Shown one piece after another: positions 25,345 to 34,102 of a DNA stretch of 64,000 bases. Under the pieces are notes generated by a model. It worked only from the letters and a program-made list of their open reading frames with translations, did no database searches and was not told the DNA's origin. The DNA is taken from assembly GCF_022627325.1 (NCBI RefSeq), contig NZ_JAETZZ010000007.1, positions 1 to 64,000 on the forward strand, in the 5' to 3' direction. Position numbers and translations under genes: made by a program. The DNA comes from Pseudomonas putida. Lineage in GTDB: Bacteria; Pseudomonadota; Gammaproteobacteria; Pseudomonadales; Pseudomonadaceae. The first letter of the stretch is position 1. The number at the start of each line of letters is the position of its first letter.

Positions 25345-27354
25345 TCAGCGTTTGAGCATTGCCCGGATATCGGCCAGCGCGTTGTTGCCACGCGCGGCTT
25401 TGACTTCCACTGGCGCATCGTCCAGGCCTTCCCAGGCCAGGTCGTCCGGCGGCAGTTCGTCGAGAAACCGGCTGGGCGTGCAGTCGATGATTTCGCCATA
25501 CTGCTTGCGTTTGGCAGCGAAGGTGAAGGCCAGGGTCTGGCGGGCGCGGGTAATGCCCACGTAGGCCAGGCGGCGTTCCTCTTCGATGGTGTCGGCTTCG
25601 ATGCTCGAGCGGTGGGGGAGGATTTCCTCCTCCATGCCCATGATGAACACGTAAGGGAATTCCAGGCCTTTGGACGCGTGCAGGGTCATCATCTGCACCC
25701 CCTCGGCGTTTTCTTCCTCTTCCTGCTGGCGCTCGAGCATGTCGCGCAGCACCAGTTTGCCGATGGCGTCCTCGATGGTCATGTCACCCTCTTCGTCCTT
25801 CTCGAGGGTGTTCTTCAGTGCTTCTACCAGGAACCAGACGTTGCTGATGCGGAACTCAGCGGCTTTGTCGCTGGCCGTTTGCTGGCGAATCCAGTTTTCA
25901 TAGTCGATGTCGCGGATCATCTCGTGCAGCGCGGCAATCGGGTCTTCCAGGGCGACTTTGTGGCGCACGCCGTCGAGCCAGTGCTTGAAACGCTGCAGAC
26001 GCTCGGTATAACGCGCGTCCAAGTGCTCGCCCAAGCCCAGTTCCTCGCTGGCGGCATACATCGACACGCCCCGTTCGGTCGCGTAGTTGCCGAGCTTTTC
26101 CAGGGTGGTCGAGCCGATCTCGCGGCGCGGTACGTTGATCACCCGCAGGTAGGCGTTGTCGTCATCCGGGTTCACCAGCAAGCGCAGGTAGGCCATCAGG
26201 TCCTTGACTTCCTGGCGGCCGAAGAAGCTGTTGCCGCCCGACAGGCGATACGGCACCTGATGGTGCTGCAGTTTCAGCTCGATCAGCTTGGCCTGGTAGT
26301 TACCGCGGTACAGGATGGCGAAGTCACTGTAAGGGCGGTTGGTGCGCAGGTGCAGGGTGAGGATTTCCATGGCCACACGCTCGGCCTCGGCGTCCTCATT
26401 CTTGCAGCGGATCACACGGATCTCGTCGCCCACGCCCATCTCGCTCCACAGCTGCTTCTCGAACGCATGCGGGTTGTTGGCGATCAGCACGTTGGCGCAG
26501 CGCAGGATGCGGCTGGTGGAGCGGTAGTTCTGTTCGAGCATGACGATTTTCAGGGAAGGGTAGTCTTCCTTGAGCAGCATCAGGTTCTCGGGGCGCGCAC
26601 CACGCCAGGCGTAGATCGACTGGTCATCGTCACCCACCACGGTGAACTGGTTGCGCATGCCGATGAGCATCTTCACCAGCAGATACTGGCTGGCGTTGGT
26701 GTCCTGGTATTCGTCCACCAGCAGGTAGCGCACGCGGTTCTGCCAGCGCTCCAGCACTTCGGGGTGCTCCTGGAACAGCTTGACCGGCTGCAGGATCAGG
26801 TCGTCGAAGTCCACCGCGTTGAACGCCTTGAGCGTGCGCTGGTAATGGGTGTAGACGATGGCGGCGGTCTGCTCGCGCGGGTTTCGCGCTTTTTCCAGGG
26901 CTTCGGCGGGCAGGATCAGGTCGTTCTTCCAGGCACCGATCATGTTCTTGATCTCGTCGATGCCGTCGTCGCCGGAATACTCCTTCTGCATGATGTCCGA
27001 CAGCAGCGCCTTGATATCGGACTCGTCGAAGATCGAAAAGCCCGGCTTGTAGCCCAGCTTGTCGTGCTCCTTGCGGATGATGTTCAGGCCCAGGTTGTGG
27101 AAGGTACACACCGTCAGGCCTCGGCCTTCCCCCGGGCGCAGCAGGGTGGCGACCCGCTCCTTCATCTCGCGCGCAGCCTTGTTGGTGAAGGTCATGGCGA
27201 CGATGTACTGGGCACGGATGCCGCAGTTCTGGATCAGGTGGGCAATCTTGCGCGTGATCACGCTGGTCTTGCCGGAGCCTGCACCGGCGAGCACCAAAAG
27301 AGGGCCGCCGACGTAGTCACGGGCTTCCTGTTGCCTGGGATTGAGTCGGGACAT
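25345..27354 (-). CDS. rep: ATP-dependent DNA helicase Rep
   Basis: This 669-residue superfamily 1A 3'-5' helicase helps forks pass bound proteins. The start MSRLNPRQQEARDYVGGPLL is the normal Rep N-terminus, so the 36-residue extension upstream is not coding. Motif I LVLAGAGSGKTSVIT, Ia VAMTFTNKAAREMKER, II YLLVDEYQDTN, III VVGDDDQSIYAWRGA, IV LEQNYRSTSRIL, V MTLHASKGLEFPYVF and VI EERRLAYVGITRARQTL are all present. It is full length compared with E. coli Rep (673). Confidence 0.97.
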   Translation of the reverse strand: MSRLNPRQQEARDYVGGPLLVLAGAGSGKTSVITRKIAHLIQNCGIRAQYIVAMTFTNKAAREMKERVATLLRPGEGRGLTVCTFHNLGLNIIRKEHDKLGYKPGFSIFDESDIKALLSDIMQKEYSGDDGIDEIKNMIGAWKNDLILPAEALEKARNPREQTAAIVYTHYQRTLKAFNAVDFDDLILQPVKLFQEHPEVLERWQNRVRYLLVDEYQDTNASQYLLVKMLIGMRNQFTVVGDDDQSIYAWRGARPENLMLLKEDYPSLKIVMLEQNYRSTSRILRCANVLIANNPHAFEKQLWSEMGVGDEIRVIRCKNEDAEAERVAMEILTLHLRTNRPYSDFAILYRGNYQAKLIELKLQHHQVPYRLSGGNSFFGRQEVKDLMAYLRLLVNPDDDNAYLRVINVPRREIGSTTLEKLGNYATERGVSMYAASEELGLGEHLDARYTERLQRFKHWLDGVRHKVALEDPIAALHEMIRDIDYENWIRQQTASDKAAEFRISNVWFLVEALKNTLEKDEEGDMTIEDAIGKLVLRDMLERQQEEEENAEGVQMMTLHASKGLEFPYVFIMGMEEEILPHRSSIEADTIEEERRLAYVGITRARQTLAFTFAAKRKQYGEIIDCTPSRFLDELPPDDLAWEGLDDAPVEVKAARGNNALADIRAMLKR

Positions 27355-27577
27355 GCTAGAAACCGGGGGTCGCCAGAAAATAGCCGCGCATTCTAACAGG
27401 CATGGGGCCCTTGTGGCGCGACCGTCTGACGTCTGAGTCAGACTTTGTGTCGCGCATAGCATTAGTCAGGCTCATGCTATTCATGGAAAAAATCGTATTT
27501 GCTGGTTTAACCGCTTTCGAGCAGGATGCACGTCAAAATGTGTCGGGACGCACTGTGGGCAAGGATACGTCTAAAAG

Positions 27578-27592
27578 TGAAAATCATTTTCA
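27578..27592. promoter_or_regulatory. Fur-box-like palindrome upstream of GGDEF/EAL gene
   Basis: TGAAAATCATTTTCA is a 7-1-7 palindrome that differs from the Fur core TGATAATNATTATCA at two symmetric positions. It lies 60 bases before the TTG start at 27652, in a ~300-base gap that is otherwise without genes. Confidence 0.45.
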
Positions 27593-27651
27593 TTTATCCA
27601 GTAGCATACACGGCCACCCTTTTGCCACCGTCCTCGCTTTAAGGAGCCCGC

Positions 27652-29319
27652 TTGTCCACGCCTGTCGAACCTTTGCGTTTGCTGTTGTTGGCTGATGAGC
27701 CGGAATGGGCCGCCTTGTTGCGCGAATGCCTGCTGCCGCTGAACGGTACAGCGGTACTGCTGACTGCGCCCAACTGGGCTGCAGTGGACAGCCTGTTCAG
27801 CCAAGACCGCCAGGCCGTGATCCTGGCCACCCAGGCCCTGCAACCTGCGCCGGGGCGTTGCGAGCTGCCGACCATCCTGTTGCTGGACGAGGAGCCGCTG
27901 ACCCCACCCACAGGCGTCAGCGACTGGCTGGTGCGCAGCCAGTTGAATACCGATGCGCTTCGCCGTTCCTTGCGCCACGTACGCGAACGTGGCGTGCTGG
28001 TGGCCACCTTACAGCGCCTGGCCGAGCAGGACCCGTTGACGGGCATCGCCAACCGCCAGGGTTTCCAGGCCCTGCTGACCGCCCGGCTGGCTGAGAACGA
28101 CGGGCGCGGAGTAGCCCTTGGGCATCTGGACCTGGACAACTTTCGTCATGTCAACGATGCCCTCGGCCACCAGGGTGGCGACCGGCTGATCCTGCAGGTG
28201 GTGTCACGGCTGAAGCAGCAACTGGCGGCCGGCGACCAGCTGGCACGCCTGGGCAGTGATGAATTTGCCCTGCTGATCGACACCCGCCGCGACAACGCCC
28301 GCGCCGAGCGCATCGCCGAAAGCATCGTCGAAGCCCTGGCCGAGCCTTACTGGATCGACGGCGAAAGCCTGTTGCTTGGCTGCAGCCTGGGCCTTGCCCA
28401 CGCCCGCGCGCAAAGTGGCGCCGACCCATTGATGTGGCATGCGCACATCGCCATGCGCCAGGCCAAAAGCAGCCAGGGCTGTACCTTCCATGTGTTCAAT
28501 GAGCGAATCAACCGCAACGCCCGCAGCCTCGCCGACCTGGAAGGCGAACTGCGCAGGGCCCTGCGTCGTGATGAGCTGGAGCTGCACTACCAGCCACGGC
28601 TGAACCTGGGCGATGGCAGCATCGTCGGCCTTGAGGCGCTGGTGCGCTGGCGTCATGCCGAGCGCGGCCTGTTGCCGCCGAGCGAGTTCGTGCCGCTGGC
28701 CGAGCAGAGCGGGTTGATCGTGCCGTTGGGCTACTGGGTTATCTCCCGTGCCCTGCGTGACATGCAGGCCTTGCGCGAGAGCGGCCTGGCCCCCCTGCAC
28801 ATGGCGGTCAACCTGAGCTTTCGCCAGTTCCAGGACAGCCAGCTGCTGGCGACCCTGAGCCGGCTGATCATCGAACATGGCGTCGACGCCCGCTGGCTGG
28901 AGTTCGAACTGACCGAAACGGCGGTGATGCGCCGCAATGAGCTGGTCCGCCAGACCATGGATGCTCTGGGGCGCCTTGGCGTGCGCTTCTCGCTCGACGA
29001 TTTCGGCACCGGTTTCTCATCCTTCGTGCACCTGAACAGCCTGCCGATCACCTTGCTCAAGGTCGATCGCAGCTTTGTCGCCGAAATGGAGATGCGCGAG
29101 GAAAACCGCAAGCTGGTGCACGCGATGATCAACCTGGCGCACAACCTCAACCTCGAGGTGGTGGCCGAGGGCGTTGAAAGCCCTGAGCAGATGGCCTTGC
29201 TACGCGAGTTCGGCTGTGACCAGGTGCAGGGGTTTCTGGTCAGCAAGCCACTGCCGGTGGATGAGCTGATGGCGTACCTGGGGCAGGCGTGTGAACGCAA
29301 GCTGACGCAAGTGCTCTAG
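27652..29319 (+). CDS. c-di-GMP signalling protein: receiver-like, degenerate GGDEF, EAL (ProE-like)
   Basis: This 555-residue protein starts with TTG at 27652 after AAGGAG. Residues ~1-115 resemble a receiver fold but lack a clear phospho-Asp site. The GGDEF domain (~130-270) has LGSDEF in place of GGDEF, so it is probably weak or inactive. The EAL domain (~290-545) keeps EALVRW, ELTETAVM, LDDFGTGFSS, KVDRSF and EGVES, so phosphodiesterase activity is expected. P. aeruginosa PA5295 (ProE), next to rep, is an active phosphodiesterase, and this is the syntenic gene. There is no membrane segment, so it is cytoplasmic. Confidence 0.87.
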   Translation: MSTPVEPLRLLLLADEPEWAALLRECLLPLNGTAVLLTAPNWAAVDSLFSQDRQAVILATQALQPAPGRCELPTILLLDEEPLTPPTGVSDWLVRSQLNTDALRRSLRHVRERGVLVATLQRLAEQDPLTGIANRQGFQALLTARLAENDGRGVALGHLDLDNFRHVNDALGHQGGDRLILQVVSRLKQQLAAGDQLARLGSDEFALLIDTRRDNARAERIAESIVEALAEPYWIDGESLLLGCSLGLAHARAQSGADPLMWHAHIAMRQAKSSQGCTFHVFNERINRNARSLADLEGELRRALRRDELELHYQPRLNLGDGSIVGLEALVRWRHAERGLLPPSEFVPLAEQSGLIVPLGYWVISRALRDMQALRESGLAPLHMAVNLSFRQFQDSQLLATLSRLIIEHGVDARWLEFELTETAVMRRNELVRQTMDALGRLGVRFSLDDFGTGFSSFVHLNSLPITLLKVDRSFVAEMEMREENRKLVHAMINLAHNLNLEVVAEGVESPEQMALLREFGCDQVQGFLVSKPLPVDELMAYLGQACERKLTQVL

Positions 29320-29320
29320 C

Positions 29321-29410
29321 GCCATATCGCTGGCAAGCCAGCTCCCGCGACTGCCTGGTTCTTCAGGTCTGCGCTTTACCGTTGGGAGCCGGCCTGCCGG
29401 CGATGTGGCC
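29321..29410. repeat. Facing pair of REP elements
   Basis: TATCGCTGGCAAGCCAGCTC (29325-29344) and, inverted, GGGAGCCGGCCTGCCGGCGAT (from 29384) make a two-REP unit between convergent genes (GGDEF/EAL and MATE). It probably doubles as a transcript end. Confidence 0.7.
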
Positions 29411-29416
29411 CAGCAG

Positions 29417-30805
29417 TCAGGCCGAAACAGCAGCCTGTGCACCCGCTCCCGCCTTGCCCAGCATCCGCTTCATCCGCCACTCAAAGGCCAGGGTCAGCGC
29501 CACCGAAGCACACGCCAGCCCCAATGCCAGCCCCCACCACACACCGACTGCACCGCCACCCAGGTTGAAGGTCAGCAACCACGCACTTGGCGCTCCGACC
29601 AGCCAGTAGCAGCAAAGGCCGATCAGGAAGGTGGTCTTGGCATCCTTCAACCCGCGGATCGAACCCATGGCGATGGTCTGCACACCATCGAACAGCTCGA
29701 ACCAGGCCGCCACCATCAGCAAGCTCACTGCCAGCTGGTAGATCGGCGCAAACGCTGGATCATTGCCATCGATGAACAGGCTCACCAGCATCTCCGGGCG
29801 CAGCCAGAACAGTGCCGCGAAGGCGAACATGATCAGCGCGCCAAAGCTGATGCCTACACGCCCGGCACTGCGCGCCGCCGGCAGGTTGCCGGCACCGTAA
29901 TACAGCCCTACGCGCATGGTCACCGCATACGAAAGCCCGGTCGGCACCATGAATGCGGTAGAAACGATCTGCAGGGCAATCTGGTGGGCCGCAAGCTCGG
30001 TGCTGCCAAGTACACCCATGCACAGGGCGGCAAAAGCGAACAGGCCGACCTCCACCATGTAGGTGCCCCCGATCGGCAAGCCCAGGCGCCACAGCTCGCG
30101 CAAGGCCGGCAGCGAAGGGCGCGACAGGCCCTTGCGCAGCGGGTAGGCGGCATACGCCGGGTGCCAGCGGATGTACAAGGCCAGCGCGATGGCCATGCCC
30201 ATCGACACCACGGCGGTGACCAGGCCGATGCCCATCAGCCCAAGCTTGGGCAGGCCGAACATGCCTTCGATCAGCGCGACGTTGAACAGGTAGTTGAGCA
30301 CCGTACCGATCAGGCTGATGACCATCACCGGGGTCGAGCGGCCCAAGGCGCTGGTGAAACCGCGCAGGGCCATGAAGGTCAGGTAGCCCGGCAGCGCCAG
30401 TGGCAAGAGGGTGAGGAATTCGGTGGCCGAGGCGACGTTTTCAGGCTGTTGGCCGAACAGCAGCAACACCGGCTTGAGGTTCCACAACGCCAGCGCGGCC
30501 ACCAGCGCCAGCCCCCAGGCCAGCCACAAACCGTTTTGCGCCAGCCGGGTGGCGCCTTCGATGTCATTGGCGCCCTTGCGGATCGCCACCAGCGTGCCGA
30601 CTGCAGCGATCACCCCCAGGCAGAAGATCGACACGAACGAATAGCTCGCAGCCCCCAGCCCACCGCCGGCCAAGGCCTGGGGGCTGATGCGGGCCATCAT
30701 CAGGGTGTCGGTCAACACCATCAGCATGTGCGCCAACTGCGAGGCAACCAGCGGCCCGGCCAGGCGCAGCAAAGCCTTGAGTTCTTTAGTGGGCGCGACG
30801 TGCAT
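29417..30805 (-). CDS. MATE-family efflux transporter (NorM-like)
   Basis: This 462-residue inner-membrane protein has about 12 transmembrane segments. ATG at 30805 (MHVAPTKELKALLRLAGPLV) fits the family's cytoplasmic N-terminus. The frame to 30922 overlaps the control region and is not used. Two MATE domains are seen: first half PLVASQLAHMLMVLTDTLMM and GALGRSTPVMVISLIG-like region, second half LGSTELAAHQIALQIVSTAF and FDGVQTIAMGSIRGLKDA. Such pumps expel drugs with Na+ or H+ antiport. The divergent LysR gene and a strong palindrome between them suggest inducer control. Substrate unknown. Confidence 0.9.
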   Translation of the reverse strand: MHVAPTKELKALLRLAGPLVASQLAHMLMVLTDTLMMARISPQALAGGGLGAASYSFVSIFCLGVIAAVGTLVAIRKGANDIEGATRLAQNGLWLAWGLALVAALALWNLKPVLLLFGQQPENVASATEFLTLLPLALPGYLTFMALRGFTSALGRSTPVMVISLIGTVLNYLFNVALIEGMFGLPKLGLMGIGLVTAVVSMGMAIALALYIRWHPAYAAYPLRKGLSRPSLPALRELWRLGLPIGGTYMVEVGLFAFAALCMGVLGSTELAAHQIALQIVSTAFMVPTGLSYAVTMRVGLYYGAGNLPAARSAGRVGISFGALIMFAFAALFWLRPEMLVSLFIDGNDPAFAPIYQLAVSLLMVAAWFELFDGVQTIAMGSIRGLKDAKTTFLIGLCCYWLVGAPSAWLLTFNLGGGAVGVWWGLALGLACASVALTLAFEWRMKRMLGKAGAGAQAAVSA

Positions 30806-30890
30806 GGGGGTGGTCCTTCTGACTCTGTGAGCGAGGGACGATTCTGAGGCTTCGGTCAACTTTGCACAAAAGGATAAAAACGATGATTGG

Positions 30891-30907
30891 CATGAGTTGA
30901 ACTCATG
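30891..30907. promoter_or_regulatory. Palindrome between MATE and LysR genes
   Basis: CATGAGTTGAACTCATG has two perfect 8-base arms around one base. It is followed by direct copies of TCATGCAT. It is a likely LysR-type operator controlling the divergent pair. Confidence 0.5.
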
Positions 30908-30956
30908 CATATATGATTTCATGCATCCCCTTTCTGCCCCCGTAAGCAGGTGCCAT

Positions 30957-31883
30957 ATGTCCCGTCAGCTGCCTGCGCTGTATGCGCTGCGCGCATTCGA
31001 AGCCGCCGCCCGGCTCAGCTCTTTCACCCGTGCCGGTCAGGAGCTGTCGATCACCCAGAGTGCGGTCAGCCGCCACATCCGTACCTTGGAGGAGCACTTT
31101 GCCTGTCGCCTGTTCATCCGCAGCGGGCGCAGCCTGCAATTGACCGAGGCCGCCCGGGTGCTGCTGCCCGGCGTGCGTGAGGGCTTTGCCGCGCTGGAGC
31201 GCGCGTGCGACACCTTGCGCGGTGAGGACGACATACTGCGCATGAAGGCGCCGTCGACGCTGACCATGCGCTGGCTGCTGGCGCGCCTGAGCCAGTTCCG
31301 GCACTTGCAGCCGGGCAATGAAGTGCAGTTGACCAGCGCCTGGATGGATGTCGACCACGTGGACTTCAACCAGGAACCCTTCGACTGCGCGGTATTGCTC
31401 AGTGACGGTGCTTTTCCGCCGGACTGGGAGGTACGCCGGCTGTTTTCCGAGCTACTGATCCCGGTGGGCGCACCCGACCTGCTCAAGGAAGGCCCTTTGG
31501 ACGAGCGCAGGCTGGCCGGCATCGAGCTGTTGCACCCGACCCCCGACAAGCGTGACTGGCGAGAATGGCTGGAGCGCATGGGGCTGGCTGATAGCGTTTC
31601 ACTCAAAGGTGGGCAGGTGTTCGACACCTTGGAGCTGGGGATGATTGCGGCGGCCCGTGGCTACGGGATATCCATGGGTGACCTGCTGATGGTCGCCGAG
31701 GATGTTGCGCAGGGTCGTTTGAGCCTGCCATGGCCGACGGCGGTGCCCAGCGGCATGGATTACTACCTGGTCTGGCCGAGAACCCGGCCGGGTGGGGAGC
31801 GGTTGCGGCGGTTGAGCGTATTTCTGCAGGAAGAGGCCGCGGCGGTGAGCCTGCCGGCTGTGCAAATACTGCCGGCCATCTGA
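30957..31883 (+). CDS. LysR-family regulator (GcvA-like)
   Basis: This 308-residue regulator starts at ATG 30957 (MSRQLPALYALRAFEAAARL). The N-terminal winged HTH is GcvA-like (LSSFTRAGQELSITQSAVSR, then RTLEEHFACRLFIRSGRSL). The effector-binding domain covers residues ~95-300. It is divergent from the MATE gene and probably controls it and itself. P. aeruginosa PA5293, a LysR gene next to a MATE gene, is the syntenic counterpart. Inducer unknown. Confidence 0.9.
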   Translation: MSRQLPALYALRAFEAAARLSSFTRAGQELSITQSAVSRHIRTLEEHFACRLFIRSGRSLQLTEAARVLLPGVREGFAALERACDTLRGEDDILRMKAPSTLTMRWLLARLSQFRHLQPGNEVQLTSAWMDVDHVDFNQEPFDCAVLLSDGAFPPDWEVRRLFSELLIPVGAPDLLKEGPLDERRLAGIELLHPTPDKRDWREWLERMGLADSVSLKGGQVFDTLELGMIAAARGYGISMGDLLMVAEDVAQGRLSLPWPTAVPSGMDYYLVWPRTRPGGERLRRLSVFLQEEAAAVSLPAVQILPAI

Positions 31884-31894
31884 TTGCCTGCGCT

Positions 31895-31950
31895 GGCTTT
31901 ATCGCCGGCAGTCCAGCCGGTGGGAGTCAGCTTGCCAGCGATTTGGGCCG
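31895..31950. repeat. REP-like repeat pair after LysR gene
   Basis: ATCGCCGGCAGTCCAGCCGG is followed by the inverted AGCTTGCCAGCGAT, the two halves of a degenerate REP pair downstream of the LysR gene. Confidence 0.5.
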
Positions 31951-32118
31951 GTACAGAAATAGAAAACGTTTGCGAATACCCCGGCCCGACACTCAAGTAT
32001 TTGCCAGCGACGCCGATCTAGTTGCACCAGCGTCCCGGAAGAGGGCGCGACTCTCCGTTGATAACAGCAGGTGGTCGGGGTGATCAGGATGATCCGGGCC
32101 GCCTGCCAGGAGCTCCCC

Positions 32119-34017
32119 ATGTCTCAACCGCGTGCCCGAATCGCCTCGCAGCTTGGTATCGCTCTCGCCATCGTGCTGGCGCTGGTGATTACCGGCAGTA
32201 CCTTGTTCGCCCTGCGTTCCCTGGACGACGCCAACCTGACCACTCGCCAGGAACACCTGGCCAGTGAAGCGCGGCTGTTGGCCGACCAGCTCGACACCTT
32301 CCATGGTTCGCTCAAGGACAACACCCAGCGCCTGAGCGGCCTGTTCGAGCGCCGCTTCGCTTCGGGGCTGTCGCTGCATGCCGGCGAAACCGTGCAGGTG
32401 GCCGGCCAACCCACACCGGCGCTGTACCTGGGTGATCAACTGCTCAACAACGACTTCCACCAGGTCGATGAATTTCAGCAGCTGACCGCGGGTGTAGCGA
32501 CCCTGTTCGTGCGCAGTGGCGACGACTTCGTACGCATCAGCACCAACCTGAAGAAACAGGATGGCAGCCGGGCCATCGGCACTCAGCTCGACCGCCAGCA
32601 CCCGGCCTACGCAAAACTGATGGCGGGGCAGACGTATGTCGGCCGTGCCCTGCTGTTCGAGCGCAATTACATGACCCGTTATGTGCCAGTGACCGATGGC
32701 AGCGGGCGGGTGATCGCGGTGCTGTTCGTTGGCTTTGACTATACCGACGCGCAAAACGCGCAGTTCGCCAACCTCAAGCGCTTCCGGATTGGCGATACTG
32801 GCTCGCTGGCCTTGCGCGACGAGCAAGGCAAGTGGCTGGTACCCCCAGCCAATGCCGACCAGCCTCTGTACAGCGCTTCTGCACCCTTTGCCGAAGGCCC
32901 CTGGACGGTAGTCGCCAGCATGCCTCTGGAGGAGATCCGTGCGGTGACCTGGAGCGTTGGCTTGCGCCTGGCCATCGGCAGCTTGCTGGCGATGCTGCTG
33001 GCAGTGGCCGCCACGCTGTGGCTGTTGCGCCGCAAGTTGCGCCCGCTGGATGACCTGGTGCGCCAAGCCGAGGCGCTGGGTGCAGGCGACCTGAGCGCCC
33101 GCCTGGCCGTGACCAGCCATGACGAGATCGGCCAACTGGCACGCAGCTTCAACAAGATGGGCGAAGCGTTGGCGACCATGGTCGAACACATTCGCGGGGC
33201 TTCCGAGCAAGTCAGCAGCCGTGCCCGCTCGCTGTCTGGCCTGTCGGCCGGTGCCTGCGAAGGCATGGACCAGCAGTCCGGCGAAATCACCAGCATGGCC
33301 GGTGCGGTAGAGGAGTTCAGCGCTACCTCGATGAACATCGCTGACAACATGGCGGGCACCGAGCGCATGGCCCGTGACAATGCCCAGCAGACCCGCATCG
33401 GCCGTAGCGCGATGGATGAAGCGTCGAGTTCGTTGCGCCAGATCGCCGAGGCCCTGGGTGGCACTGCAACGGTGATGGACACACTGGGTGCACGCTCCCA
33501 GGAAATTGGTGGCATTGTCGGGGTGATTACTGCCATTGCCGAACAGACCAACCTGTTGGCGCTCAACGCGGCCATCGAAGCGGCGCGGGCGGGCGAGCAG
33601 GGCCGTGGATTTGCCGTGGTGGCTGACGAGGTTCGTGGCCTGGCGGCGCGTACGCGTCAAGCGACGGATGAGATCTCCGGGATGATCGCCAGTATCCAGC
33701 AGCAGACCGGCCATGCCATCAGCACCCTGGAGCAGGGCAACCAGCTGATGCAGGAAGGCCTGACACGCAACGACAAGGTGGCTGAAGCGCTGGCGCGTAT
33801 TGACGAGCAAAGCCGCGTCGCGGGTGAGCAGTTCACGGTGATCAGCACTGCCACCCAGGAGCAAAGCAGCACCGCAACGGTGCTAAGCCGCAACCTGCAG
33901 AGCATTGCCCAAGCCAACAGCGAACAGCGTGACGTGGCCAATGAGCTGGCCTTTACCGCCAAGAAGCTCGAAGGGCTGGCGGCGCAGTTGCGCCAGGAAG
34001 TCGACCGGTTTCGTTGA
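32119..34017 (+). CDS. Methyl-accepting chemotaxis protein with Cache sensor
   Basis: This 632-residue chemoreceptor starts at ATG 32119 after CCAGGAG. TM1 is at residues ~10-32 ([20 protein letters not shown]), followed by a ~250-residue periplasmic Cache_3-Cache_2-type region ([20 protein letters not shown]...[18 protein letters not shown]), TM2 at ~275-300, HAMP ([20 protein letters not shown]) and the signalling hairpin tip [20 protein letters not shown]. It lacks a C-terminal CheR/CheB-docking pentapeptide and ends EVDRFR. Ligands of such Cache receptors are often small carboxylic or amino acids. The ligand here is unknown. Confidence 0.92.
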   Translation: MSQPRARIASQLGIALAIVLALVITGSTLFALRSLDDANLTTRQEHLASEARLLADQLDTFHGSLKDNTQRLSGLFERRFASGLSLHAGETVQVAGQPTPALYLGDQLLNNDFHQVDEFQQLTAGVATLFVRSGDDFVRISTNLKKQDGSRAIGTQLDRQHPAYAKLMAGQTYVGRALLFERNYMTRYVPVTDGSGRVIAVLFVGFDYTDAQNAQFANLKRFRIGDTGSLALRDEQGKWLVPPANADQPLYSASAPFAEGPWTVVASMPLEEIRAVTWSVGLRLAIGSLLAMLLAVAATLWLLRRKLRPLDDLVRQAEALGAGDLSARLAVTSHDEIGQLARSFNKMGEALATMVEHIRGASEQVSSRARSLSGLSAGACEGMDQQSGEITSMAGAVEEFSATSMNIADNMAGTERMARDNAQQTRIGRSAMDEASSSLRQIAEALGGTATVMDTLGARSQEIGGIVGVITAIAEQTNLLALNAAIEAARAGEQGRGFAVVADEVRGLAARTRQATDEISGMIASIQQQTGHAISTLEQGNQLMQEGLTRNDKVAEALARIDEQSRVAGEQFTVISTATQEQSSTATVLSRNLQSIAQANSEQRDVANELAFTAKKLEGLAAQLRQEVDRFR

Positions 34018-34026
34018 GTAAACCGG

Positions 34027-34058
34027 GGCCGCGCCTGCGAATCTTCGTAGGCGCGGCC
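34027..34058. terminator. Hairpin between chemoreceptor gene and hglS
   Basis: GGCCGCGCCT (34027-34036) pairs perfectly with AGGCGCGGCC (34049-34058). It lies between convergent genes and probably terminates both. A short TT tract follows. Confidence 0.7.
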
Positions 34059-34102
34059 TTGTGTCGCCAAAGGGCGCACAGCGCCCCCAGCAACCCTGAG
34101 GC

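Noticed and set aside
25612..27396. 594-codon plus-strand frame
   Set aside because: Antisense of rep, which has all helicase motifs.
31993..33864. 623-codon minus-strand frame
   Set aside because: Antisense of the chemoreceptor gene.
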